Origin: Pseudomonas orientalis
GTDB taxonomy: Bacteria; Pseudomonadota; Gammaproteobacteria; Pseudomonadales; Pseudomonadaceae
Direction: 5' to 3'
Assembly (NCBI RefSeq): GCF_002934065.1
Contig: NZ_CP018049.1
Location: forward strand, 5,268,501-5,332,500
Length of the DNA: 64,000 nt
Both the position numbers and the translations under genes were made by a program. The notes beneath the pieces are model-generated. The model did no database searches. It had not been told where the DNA came from and worked only from the letters and a program-made list of their open reading frames with translations. Shown here piece by piece: positions 8,478-16,118 of the stretch. How positions within the stretch are numbered: the first letter of the stretch is position 1; every line of letters begins with the position of its first letter.

Positions 8478-9203
8478 TCAGAACGGATACGGCTGCTTCC
8501 AGCGTTGAAAAATCGGCTTCAAGTCGCCGGTTTTCACCAGCACGGCCATGCGCTGGTCGTACAAGGTCCTCAGTGCCCGCCCACGTTCGTTATCGGCAAA
8601 GCCCACGTAGAGCGGCAGTTCCGTGAGGTGGGTGAGTGTGAACCGCGACGGATCATCGGCCTGACTGAGCACATACTCGGCTTCGGTGAGCGACTCGATG
8701 TAGAGGTCTGCATGGCCATGCTGCAGCATCGACAGGATACCGTCGCGGCGCTCGACCTGGTTGAACCGACGCACGTTCGGCAGGTACTTCTCGTATTTGT
8801 AGCCACGCACCCAGGCCAGGCGGTAATCACCGAGCGTCGCCAGGCTCGGCGTGGGCATCGTTGCCAGACCGAGGGCGTAGATATGATCGGAGTCAAAGTG
8901 CCAGTGCGGATAAAGTACGTGCTCGGCTTCGTCGCGGTAGGAACCGACCCAACCGTCCACCTCGCCACGCTGGGCCAAGCCGACCGAGCGGGTATAGGGC
9001 GCGCTGCGGACTTGCAGGGCGACGCCGGCCGGTTCGAACACCCGGCGTAACACGTCCCAGGCCAGGCCGCTGCCATCCCTGTTGGTGTAGTTGCTCCACT
9101 CTTCGCTGGCCAGGACGATCTTGCCGGGCAACCGGGTTTCGTCCGCCTCAAGCGCAGGGGTCATGACGCACAGCATGATCAGCAGCCAGCAGCGCACACT
9201 CAT
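8478..9203 (-). CDS. Periplasmic substrate-binding protein (SBP_bac_3 type)
   Basis: This 241-residue protein has a signal peptide (MSVRCWLLIMLCVMTPALEA) and the two-lobed layout of family 3 solute-binding proteins: EEWSNYTNRDGSGLAWDVLRRVF at the start of lobe 1, then GWVGSYRDEAEHVLYP. No permease or ATPase is adjacent. It may be an orphan amino-acid-type binding protein or a signalling sensor of the kind common in pseudomonads. AGGAAG lies about eight bases before the ATG. It occupies the place downstream of thiL where pgpA is often found. The ligand is unknown. Confidence 0.82.
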   Translation of the reverse strand: MSVRCWLLIMLCVMTPALEADETRLPGKIVLASEEWSNYTNRDGSGLAWDVLRRVFEPAGVALQVRSAPYTRSVGLAQRGEVDGWVGSYRDEAEHVLYPHWHFDSDHIYALGLATMPTPSLATLGDYRLAWVRGYKYEKYLPNVRRFNQVERRDGILSMLQHGHADLYIESLTEAEYVLSQADDPSRFTLTHLTELPLYVGFADNERGRALRTLYDQRMAVLVKTGDLKPIFQRWKQPYPF

Positions 9204-9258
9204 AAGGATGACTTCCTACGTGGAGATATTCATATGAAGGGTAACGCAGCAGCGCCAA

Positions 9259-10224
9259 CTACGGCAGCGGATGAAAGTGCTGATAGCCGTGCACGGCCGG
9301 AGTGATGTCTTGTCCGTTGGCGTCGAGCAGTGTCACGCCCAGCCCCGCTTGGACCCGACCGATTACATGGACCGGCCAGCCGCCCGCCCGTAACGGCGCC
9401 AGTTCGGCCGGCGGCAAGGTGAACACCAGCACATAGTCATCGCCGCCGCTCAACGCGGCTACGTGCGCCTCGTCGCGGCCGACAAACGCCAGCAACGCCG
9501 CCGACAACGGCAAGGTGTCGCGCTCGATCAACAGGCTGACAGCCGATGCCCTGGCGATATGCCCGCAATCGGCCAGCAGCCCGTCGGAGATATCCATGGC
9601 CGACGTCGCTTTGCCCCGCAGCGCCAGCCCCAAGGCCAGTTGCGGTTGCGGTGACCAGTAGTGGGCGAGCAGCGGTTCGGCGATGGCCGCTTGCGCGCTG
9701 CGCTGGCCCAACACCAGCGGCAAGGCCCCGGCCGCGTTGCCCAATTCGCCACCGACACACAACAGATCACCGGGCCGTGCACCGCCGCGCGTCAAGGCCA
9801 GCCCGGCCGGCACGCGACCGAACACGGTCAAGGTCAGGCTCAGCGGCCCGCGCGTGGTATCGCCGCCCACCAGGCCCACGCCGCAGCGTTGCGCCATGGC
9901 GTTCAAACCCTGGGCATAGCGTTGAAACCAGTCGGCATCGACGGTCGGCGTGGTCAGGGCAAGGGTAAACGCGAGAGGATGGGCGCCCATGGCGGCCAGG
10001 TCGCTCACTGCCACGGCCAGCGAGCGCTGGCCGAGCAGGAACGGGTCACACGGGTCGGCAAAGTGTACGCCGGCCACTAAGGTGTCAGTGGAGACTGCCA
10101 GTTGCTCCCCGGCGGGGAGCGCCAGCAAGGCGCAGTCGTCGCCGATCCCCAGGGCAATGCCTTCGCCGCCTTGCGCGCAGGGCGCGGCGGCGAAATAGTT
10201 GCGGATCAGCTCGAACTCACCCAT
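9259..10224 (-). CDS. thiL: Thiamine-monophosphate kinase
   Basis: This 321-residue enzyme phosphorylates thiamin monophosphate to the active cofactor thiamin diphosphate. It begins MGEFELIRNYF and has the ATP/Mg-binding GIGDDCALL and STDTLVAGVHF segments, followed by the AIR-synthase-type glycine-rich GGDTTRGPLSLT and MDISDGLLADCGHIA motifs. I use the ATG at 10224 rather than the in-frame TTG one codon upstream. It follows nusB in the riboflavin operon, an arrangement widespread in proteobacteria. Confidence 0.96.
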   Translation of the reverse strand: MGEFELIRNYFAAAPCAQGGEGIALGIGDDCALLALPAGEQLAVSTDTLVAGVHFADPCDPFLLGQRSLAVAVSDLAAMGAHPLAFTLALTTPTVDADWFQRYAQGLNAMAQRCGVGLVGGDTTRGPLSLTLTVFGRVPAGLALTRGGARPGDLLCVGGELGNAAGALPLVLGQRSAQAAIAEPLLAHYWSPQPQLALGLALRGKATSAMDISDGLLADCGHIARASAVSLLIERDTLPLSAALLAFVGRDEAHVAALSGGDDYVLVFTLPPAELAPLRAGGWPVHVIGRVQAGLGVTLLDANGQDITPAVHGYQHFHPLP

Positions 10225-10242
10225 CAAGGCCCCAAGCGCGAC

Positions 10243-10743
10243 TTAGCGCTTGTGTTCCTTCACTTCGGCTTCACGCAGGCGCGGGGCCAGCTTGTCGAGC
10301 ACGCCATTGACGAACTTGTGGCCGTCGGTCGAACCGTAGACTTTCGCCAGTTCGATGCCTTCGTTGATCACCACGCGGTACGGCACGTCGACGCGCTTGA
10401 GCAGTTCCCAGGTGGACAGGCGCAGCACGGCCAGTTCAACCGGGTCCAGCTCTTCGAGGGTCAGGTCCAGGCAGGGCGCCAAGGCCTTGTCGATCTCGTC
10501 CAGGTTGGCCGGAACACCGTGCAGGATGTCGTGGAAGTAGCTCTGGTCGGCGAAGGTGAAATCGTTATCGACGCGAAATTGCGCTTCGATTTCGTTCAGC
10601 GCAGTGCCGGCCATGTGGCGCTGGTACAGCGCCTGGGTCGCCAGCTGGCGCGCAGCACGACGCTTTTCGCTTTTCGAAGGCTTGCCGGCGTCGGCTGGAC
10701 GCTCGTCGCGTGGGTTGAAACGATCGCTTTCGTCGGAAATCAC
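10243..10743 (-). CDS. nusB: Transcription antitermination protein NusB
   Basis: This 166-residue all-helical RNA-binding protein pairs with NusE (ribosomal protein S10, encoded by rpsJ in this window) on boxA RNA in rRNA antitermination. KRRAARQLATQALYQRHMAG opens the family domain; DEIDKALAPCLD, LDPVELAVLRLSTWELL and RVVINEGIELAKVYG follow. It has a short charged N-terminal extension (MISDESDRFNPRDERP) found in pseudomonad homologues. The start overlaps the ribH stop by four bases. Confidence 0.96.
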   Translation of the reverse strand: MISDESDRFNPRDERPADAGKPSKSEKRRAARQLATQALYQRHMAGTALNEIEAQFRVDNDFTFADQSYFHDILHGVPANLDEIDKALAPCLDLTLEELDPVELAVLRLSTWELLKRVDVPYRVVINEGIELAKVYGSTDGHKFVNGVLDKLAPRLREAEVKEHKR

Positions 10744-11216
10744 TTGGCCTCCAACTGCGACAGCAGGCTGACCATTTCCAGGGCGGACAGGGCAGCTTCA
10801 GCGCCTTTGTTACCGGCCTTGGTACCGGAGCGCTCGATGGCTTGCTCGATGGAATCAACGGTCAGCACGCCGAAAGCGACGGGCACGCCGAACTCCATGG
10901 ACACCTGGGCCAGGCCCTTGGTGCATTCGCCGGCCACGTATTCGAAGTGCGGGGTACCGCCACGAATGACCGCGCCCAGGGCGATGATTGCCGCGTATTC
11001 ACCCTGCTGGGCAACCTTTTGCGCAACCAGTGGAATTTCGAAGGCGCCGGGGGCACGGATAAGGGTGATGTCGCTCTCGCTCACACCGTGGCGAACCAGG
11101 GCGTCAACGGCACCGCTTACCAGGCTTTCAACCACGAAGCTGTTGAAGCGGCCAACCACCAGGGCATAGCGGCCTTTGGGGGCGATGAAGGTACCTTCGA
11201 TGGTCTTCAGGGTCAT
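10740..11216 (-). CDS. ribH: 6,7-dimethyl-8-ribityllumazine synthase
   Basis: This 158-residue enzyme condenses 3,4-dihydroxy-2-butanone 4-phosphate with the ribitylamino-pyrimidine to lumazine, the penultimate riboflavin step. VGRFNSFVVESLVSGAVDAL, RAPGAFEIPLVAQKVA, ALGAVIRGGTPHFEYVA and the FGVLTVDSIEQAIERSG tail are all family motifs, including the His of TPHF. Its substrates come from RibB (upstream) and RibD. The stop is coupled to nusB. Confidence 0.97.
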   Translation of the reverse strand: MTLKTIEGTFIAPKGRYALVVGRFNSFVVESLVSGAVDALVRHGVSESDITLIRAPGAFEIPLVAQKVAQQGEYAAIIALGAVIRGGTPHFEYVAGECTKGLAQVSMEFGVPVAFGVLTVDSIEQAIERSGTKAGNKGAEAALSALEMVSLLSQLEAK

Positions 11217-11304
11217 TCGACAAATCTCTTAAAGAGCCGGGACGCGAAAAGTGCGTCCCTCAGTGATGATTTAACCGCGAACAAGGGGCAGGAATCGCCA
11301 GCCT

Positions 11305-12396
11305 TTATTCGGAGGGCACGTATTCTACAACTTCCAGGTCGAATCCGGATATCGCATTAAATTTCATCGGTGCGCTCATCAGGCGCATTTTGCGCACACC
11401 GAGGTCGCGCAGGATCTGCGAACCGGCACCGACGATGCTGTAGGTGGTCGGTTTTTTCACCGGCACGTGGTCGGCCGTTTCGCGGATATGCGCCAGCAGT
11501 ACATCGCCATCCAGCGGGTGGCCAAGCAACAGCACCACACCACTGCCCGCCTCGGAAACCGCGGCCATGGCCGCGCGCAGGCTCCAGCGGCCGGGCTGCT
11601 TGACCATCAGCAGGTCGCGCAGCGGGTCCATGTTGTGGACGCGCACCAGGGTCGGCTCTTCGGCGCAAATGGTGCCCAGGGTCAGCGCCATGTGCACGTC
11701 GCCTTCCACTGAATCACGGTAGGTCACCAGATTGAATTGGCCCAGTTCGCTGTCCAGCGGCTGCTCGGCAATCCGCTGAACGGTACGTTCGTGGATCATG
11801 CGGTAGTGAATCAGGTCGGCAATGGTGCCGATCTTGAGGTTGTGCTCGGCGGCAAACGCTTCGAGTTCACTGCGGCGGGCCATGGTGCCGTCGTCGTTCA
11901 TCACCTCGCAGATCACCCCGCTCGGCTCGAACCCGGCCATGCGCGCCAGGTCACAGGCAGCTTCGGTATGACCGGCGCGCGCCAGGGTGCCGCCCGGCTG
12001 GGCCATCAGCGGGAAGATGTGGCCGGGGCTGACGATGTCTTCAGCCTTGGCGTCTTTCGCAGCGGCGGCCTGCACGGTGCGCGCACGGTCGGCGGCGGAG
12101 ATGCCGGTGGTGACGCCGGTGGTGGCTTCAATCGATACGGTGAACTTGGTGCCGAAGCCCGAGCCATTACGCGGCGCCATCAACGGCAGCTTGAGCAATT
12201 CGCAGCGTTCACGGCTCATGGGCATGCAGATCAACCCACGGGCGTGCTTGGCCATGAAGTTGATGTGCTCGGGCTTGCACGCCTCGGCGGCCATGATGAT
12301 GTCGCCTTCGTTCTCGCGATCTTCGTCATCCATCAGGATGACCATCTTGCCTTGGCGGATGTCTTCAACCAGTTCTTCGATGCTATTGAGCGCCAC
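11305..12396 (-). CDS. ribB: 3,4-dihydroxy-2-butanone-4-phosphate synthase fused to degenerate GTP cyclohydrolase II-like domain (RibBX)
   Basis: The N-terminal half (about 1-205) is a complete RibB domain: DDEDRENEGDIIMAAE, CMPMSRERCELL, FTVSIEA and GHTEAACDLARMAG, making 3,4-dihydroxy-2-butanone 4-phosphate from ribulose 5-phosphate. The C-terminal half (about 210-363) aligns with GTP cyclohydrolase II in outline, but the zinc CxxxxxxxxxxCxC motif and the RQEGRG segment are replaced (HNMDPLRDLLMVKQPGRWSL). Cyclohydrolase activity is therefore not expected. Such fusions are known in proteobacteria as RibBX. The start is GTG with AAGGGGG upstream. The gene lies between ribE and ribH. Confidence 0.93.
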   Translation of the reverse strand: MALNSIEELVEDIRQGKMVILMDDEDRENEGDIIMAAEACKPEHINFMAKHARGLICMPMSRERCELLKLPLMAPRNGSGFGTKFTVSIEATTGVTTGISAADRARTVQAAAAKDAKAEDIVSPGHIFPLMAQPGGTLARAGHTEAACDLARMAGFEPSGVICEVMNDDGTMARRSELEAFAAEHNLKIGTIADLIHYRMIHERTVQRIAEQPLDSELGQFNLVTYRDSVEGDVHMALTLGTICAEEPTLVRVHNMDPLRDLLMVKQPGRWSLRAAMAAVSEAGSGVVLLLGHPLDGDVLLAHIRETADHVPVKKPTTYSIVGAGSQILRDLGVRKMRLMSAPMKFNAISGFDLEVVEYVPSE

Positions 12397-12411
12397 GCGG
12401 CACCCCCTTGG

Positions 12412-13074
12412 TCAGGATTTCAGGTAGCCGTTAGCGGCCAGAAAACTTTCGGTGATGGTGCCTGATGCAGGCTCTGCGGCCTTTTCGCCCAGCAACAGGC
12501 GCTCCAGGTAACGGGCAAGCAAGTCCACTTCCAGGTTCACCCGCCGGCCTGGCTGGTAGGAGGCCATGATGGTTTCGCTGAGGGTGTGGGGAATGATGGT
12601 CAGTTCGAATTCGGCGCCATTCACGGCGTTCACGGTCAGGCTGGTGCCGTCGACGGTGATCGAGCCTTTATGGGCGATGTACTTGGCCAGCTCTTTCGGC
12701 GCGCGGATACGAAACTCCACGGCGCGCGCGTTCTCGCTGCGGGCCACGACCTCGCCGACGCCGTCGACATGCCCGCTGACCAGGTGGCCGCCCAGGCGCG
12801 TGGTGGGCGTCAGGGCTTTTTCCAGGTTGACCGGGCTGCCGGCCGCAAGATCGTTCATCGCGGTGCAGTCCAGGGTCTCGCGGCTCACATCGGCAGCGAA
12901 GCCGTTGCCCGGCAACTCGACGACGGTCAGGCACACACCGCTGACGGCGATGCTGTCGCCCAGCTTGACGTCGCCCAGATCCAGCTTGCCGGTTTCAACC
13001 AGCAGGCGAATATCGCCGCCTTTGGGGGTCATTGCACGGATGCTGCCGATGGACTCGATAATGCCGGTGAACAT
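12412..13074 (-). CDS. ribE: Riboflavin synthase, alpha chain type
   Basis: This 220-residue protein has two tandem lumazine-binding repeats beginning MFTGIIESIGSI and GGHLVSGHVDGVGEV. It dismutates two lumazine molecules to riboflavin and the pyrimidine precursor, the last riboflavin step. The conserved N-terminal MFTGII fixes the start. It sits between ribD and ribB in the operon, about 15 bases before ribB. The gene is also called ribC in some pseudomonad annotations. Confidence 0.96.
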   Translation of the reverse strand: MFTGIIESIGSIRAMTPKGGDIRLLVETGKLDLGDVKLGDSIAVSGVCLTVVELPGNGFAADVSRETLDCTAMNDLAAGSPVNLEKALTPTTRLGGHLVSGHVDGVGEVVARSENARAVEFRIRAPKELAKYIAHKGSITVDGTSLTVNAVNGAEFELTIIPHTLSETIMASYQPGRRVNLEVDLLARYLERLLLGEKAAEPASGTITESFLAANGYLKS

Positions 13075-13122
13075 GTCGTTCTCCTGAAAACGGGGGGCTG
13101 ACGCTCAAGCGCGGGCCGGGAA

Positions 13123-14250
13123 TTATACGCTCGCCGCAGGCACGGGAATGGCAGTGACTCGCCAGTCGTCGCCCACGGCACGCATGTCAGTGATCTTGAG
13201 GTGGGGAGCGTCGGCCAGCTTCTCAAGCGGCCAGTCCAGCAAGGGTCGGGCAGCGGAACCGAGAAACTTGCCGGCGACGAAAATCACGTACTCGTCGACC
13301 AGCCCCTGCTGGGCAAACGCGCCCGCCAGGCTCGGGCCGGCTTCCACCAGCACTTCGTTGACGCCACGGTTGGCAAGCGCCACCAGCGCCGAGCGCAGGT
13401 CGACCTGGCCCTCCACACCCGGTACCACCAGGCACTCGGGGCCACGGGGGAACTGGTTTTCCGGGGTTACGCAGGTGATGACCAATGCCGGGCCCGCCTT
13501 GAAGAACGGCGCATCGAGCGGCACCCGCAGACGGCCGTCGATCAACACGCGCAACGGCGGGCGCGACATGGCCAGGGCGGTGGTTTCTGCATCCAGGCCC
13601 AGCTCGGCGGCGCGCACGGTCAGCCGGGCGCCGTCGGCCAGCACCGTATCGGCGCCGGTCAGCACCACGCTCGCTTCGGCGCGCAGGCGCTGCACGGCGG
13701 CACGGGCGGCGGGGCCGGTGATCCACTGGCTTTCGCCGCTGGCCATCGCGGTACGCCCGTCCAGGCTCATCGCCAACTTGACCCGCACAAATGGCAGGCC
13801 GTGTTCCATACGCTTGAGAAAGCCCGGGTTCAGCGCACGCGCTTGAGCTTCCAGTACGCCGCTGCGAACCTCGATGCCGGCCTGGGCCAGGCGCTGCATG
13901 CCGCGCCCGGCCACTTCCGGGTTAGGGTCCTGCATGCCTGCCACCACGCGCGCCACACCGGCTGTCACCAGCGCATCGGCGCAGGGCGGTGTACGACCAT
14001 GGTGGCTGCAGGGCTCGAGGGTGACATAGACCGTAGCGCCACGGGCCTTGTCACCGGCGGCGCGCAAGGCGTTGGGTTCGGCATGGGGCTCGCCGGTGCG
14101 TTCGTGCCAGCCTTCGCCGACAATCTGCCCGTCACGCACAATCACGCAGCCTACCCGTGGGTTGGGGTGGGTGGTGTACAGGCCCTTGCGTGCCAATTCG
14201 AGGGCGCGCGCCATGTAGTGGGCGTCGAGGACTGCCTGTTCAGACGTCAT
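13123..14250 (-). CDS. ribD: Bifunctional pyrimidine deaminase/reductase RibD
   Basis: This 375-residue enzyme carries out the second and third riboflavin steps. The N-terminal deaminase has the zinc ligands His56 (PHAEPNAL), Cys81 (EPCSHHGRTPPC) and Cys90 with the catalytic Glu58. The C-terminal NADPH reductase (about 150-370) contains RVKLAMSLDGRTAM and VEAGPSLAGAF. The start overlaps the nrdR stop (ATGA), so nrdR and ribD are coupled. Length is normal. Confidence 0.97.
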   Translation of the reverse strand: MTSEQAVLDAHYMARALELARKGLYTTHPNPRVGCVIVRDGQIVGEGWHERTGEPHAEPNALRAAGDKARGATVYVTLEPCSHHGRTPPCADALVTAGVARVVAGMQDPNPEVAGRGMQRLAQAGIEVRSGVLEAQARALNPGFLKRMEHGLPFVRVKLAMSLDGRTAMASGESQWITGPAARAAVQRLRAEASVVLTGADTVLADGARLTVRAAELGLDAETTALAMSRPPLRVLIDGRLRVPLDAPFFKAGPALVITCVTPENQFPRGPECLVVPGVEGQVDLRSALVALANRGVNEVLVEAGPSLAGAFAQQGLVDEYVIFVAGKFLGSAARPLLDWPLEKLADAPHLKITDMRAVGDDWRVTAIPVPAASV

Positions 14251-14717
14251 TGTTTGGAAGGCTCACGGGCCAGGCGGTCGATCTCTTCGCGGAACTCATT
14301 GAGGTCCTGGAAGCGTCGATACACCGAGGCGAAACGGATATAGGCGACTTCGTCGAGCTTTTGCAGCTCGCCCATCACCAGTTCGCCGACCACCAGGCTC
14401 TTGACCTCGCGCTCGCCGGTCGCGCGCAACTTGTGCTTGATATGCGCCAGCGCCGCCTCCAGACGCTCGACACTCACCGGGCGTTTTTCCAGGGCGCGCT
14501 GCATACCGGCGCGCAGTTTTTCTTCGTCGAAGGGCTGGCGGCTGCCGTCGGACTTGATCAGGCGCGGCAATACCAGTTCGGCGGTTTCGAAGGTGGTGAA
14601 ACGTTCACCGCAGCCAGAGGCCAGGCATTCGCGCCGGCGACGCACTTGATCGCCCTCGGCGACCAGACGCGAGTCAATGACCTTGGTGTCGTTGGCACCG
14701 CAGAAGGGACAGTGCAT
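14247..14717 (-). CDS. nrdR: Transcriptional repressor NrdR
   Basis: This 156-residue protein represses ribonucleotide reductase genes in response to dATP/ATP bound in its C-terminal ATP-cone (about 46-136, LPRLIKSDGSRQPFDEEKL). The start MHCPFCG is fixed by the first zinc knuckle, Cys3-x2-Cys6. The second knuckle reads C31-LASG-C36 where the family norm is CxxC, a two-residue insertion. The rest (VRRRREC, ERFTTFE, VAYIRFASVYRRFQDL) is standard. As in many bacteria it heads the ribD operon. Confidence 0.94.
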   Translation of the reverse strand: MHCPFCGANDTKVIDSRLVAEGDQVRRRRECLASGCGERFTTFETAELVLPRLIKSDGSRQPFDEEKLRAGMQRALEKRPVSVERLEAALAHIKHKLRATGEREVKSLVVGELVMGELQKLDEVAYIRFASVYRRFQDLNEFREEIDRLAREPSKQ

Positions 14718-14857
14718 GGTTGGCAGGCAACAAATAATAGGGAGGGCCATGGTAGCGCATCCCCGTCGCAAGACAAGCCATAGCCTTTACGGTATATAGG
14801 CAGGCTTATATGTTTCTATTTTTTAAGCCACGGATTTTGTCCTTTCTGGAGCCGTAC

Positions 14858-15313
14858 ATGCAGTTACGACCACTCGTTCTACTCACCCTGTTCAGTTTTC
14901 TGGTCGCCTGCAGCAGCGAAGCCCCCAAGCCGGCCGCACCTCAGCCAACGCCGGCACAAGAGAAAAAAGTCCCCGGCATCGAAGACCTCGGCCCCCTGCC
15001 CGCCTACCAGCGGGAAATCAGCGGCAACCTGACCAATGTGCCGGCCGGCGCCGAAGTCGAGCTAGCGCTGCTGGTGATCGACGAGCGCTCGCGCCCGCAG
15101 CAACTGCTCGCCAGCAGCGTATTGACCGGCAACGGCAAGCCCCTGGCCTTTCGCCTGCGCTTCAACCCCGAAGCGTTCCCGGCCGGTGCGCGGGTTGAAT
15201 TGCGCGGTCGCGCCAGCCAGTCCGGCCAGTTGATCCTGCACCTGCCCGCCGTGCGCATCACCCAGGCGATTACCCAGACCACCGGCCCCCTGCAACTCGT
15301 CAAGGCGCCATGA
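14858..15313 (+). CDS. YbaY-type outer-membrane lipoprotein
   Basis: This 151-residue lipoprotein has a signal sequence (MQLRPLVLLTLFSFLVAC) with a lipobox ending at Cys17, then a low-complexity Pro/Ala linker (about 22-38) and a YbaY-like beta domain (about 52-148: REISGNLTNVPAGAEVELALLVIDE). I use the ATG at 14858, with CTGGAG seven bases before it, because the upstream in-frame ATG would add residues before the signal sequence. The stop overlaps the following methyltransferase start. Function is unknown. Confidence 0.86.
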   Translation: MQLRPLVLLTLFSFLVACSSEAPKPAAPQPTPAQEKKVPGIEDLGPLPAYQREISGNLTNVPAGAEVELALLVIDERSRPQQLLASSVLTGNGKPLAFRLRFNPEAFPAGARVELRGRASQSGQLILHLPAVRITQAITQTTGPLQLVKAP

Positions 15314-15966
15314 CACCACCGCTGCACCTGCAAAGCGCCCTGAGTGAACTGATCGGCGACGCACACCTGGTGCCCTGCCCGCTGCCGGGCACCGAGCTGT
15401 CGTTGTGGCTGCTCGACGCTGACAACATGGACCGTGCCTTCAGCCAGGAAGAAACCCGGCGCATCCTGCATGAGCCGCCCTACTGGAGCTTCTGCTGGGC
15501 CAGCGGCCTGGCGCTGGCGCGCTATCTGGCGGCGAACCCGGCGTGGGTAGCGGGCAAGCGCGTGCTGGATTTCGGCACCGGCTCCGGCGTGGCCGCGATT
15601 GCGGCCGCCAAGGCTGGGGCGTTGGAGGTGGTGGCGTGCGACCTTGATCCGCTGGCGCTGGCGGCTTGCCGGGCGAATGCCGCACTCAACGACGTGCAGC
15701 TGGGTTATTCAACCGACTTCTTTGCAGAGGCCGATCGTTTCGACCTGATCCTGGTGGCCGACGTGCTTTACGATCGCGCCAACCTGCCGCTGCTGGATCA
15801 CTTCCTGACCCGAGCCCGCGAAGCGCTGGTGGCGGACTCGCGGGTGCGCGACTTCCAGCATCCGGATTATCAGCGGCTGGACATCCTCGAGGCGCTGACC
15901 CTGCCGGACCTGGCCGAGCCGTGGGAGTTTCGCAAGGTGAGCCTGTACCATTCGCGGCGTCCTTGA
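15310..15966 (+). CDS. Class I SAM-dependent methyltransferase (ETFB lysine methyltransferase-like)
   Basis: This 218-residue Rossmann-fold methyltransferase has motif I VLDFGTGSGVAAIAAAKAGA near 79-98, the acidic loop VVACDLDPLAL near 100-110 and LILVADVLYDR near 141-151. The DVLYD motif and the PPYWSFCWASGLALARYL segment resemble the METTL20/ETFB lysine methyltransferase and L11 methyltransferase-like group, so a protein substrate is likely but not shown. The start overlaps the lipoprotein stop by four bases. A REP pair follows the stop. Confidence 0.85.
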   Translation: MTPPLHLQSALSELIGDAHLVPCPLPGTELSLWLLDADNMDRAFSQEETRRILHEPPYWSFCWASGLALARYLAANPAWVAGKRVLDFGTGSGVAAIAAAKAGALEVVACDLDPLALAACRANAALNDVQLGYSTDFFAEADRFDLILVADVLYDRANLPLLDHFLTRAREALVADSRVRDFQHPDYQRLDILEALTLPDLAEPWEFRKVSLYHSRRP

Positions 15967-15968
15967 GG

Positions 15969-16042
15969 CCATCGCGGGCAAGCCCACTCCCACAGGGGAA
16001 TGCATTTCAAAGGTGGGAGCTGGCTTGGCTGCGATAGCGATC
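15969..16042. repeat. REP pair (mixed subtype)
   Basis: ATCGCGGGCAAGCCCACTCC (from 15970) faces GGTGGGAGCTGGCTTGGCTG (from 16011) with GAATGCATTTC between. The same spacer in opposite orientation occurs at 6487-6497, so this is the same composite element as at 6458-6535. Confidence 0.8.
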
Positions 16043-16118
16043 TTGCGTCCACGATGCTTTCAGCCAACCGCGCCAGCCCTTATAGTTGCCCCCATTCCCG
16101 CTTTATTCGAGACGCCTC

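Noticed and set aside
11217..14857. FMN riboswitch in the riboflavin operon
   Set aside because: No RFN-like conserved segments were seen in the gaps before ribB or upstream of nrdR; such an element may lie before another ribB copy outside the window.
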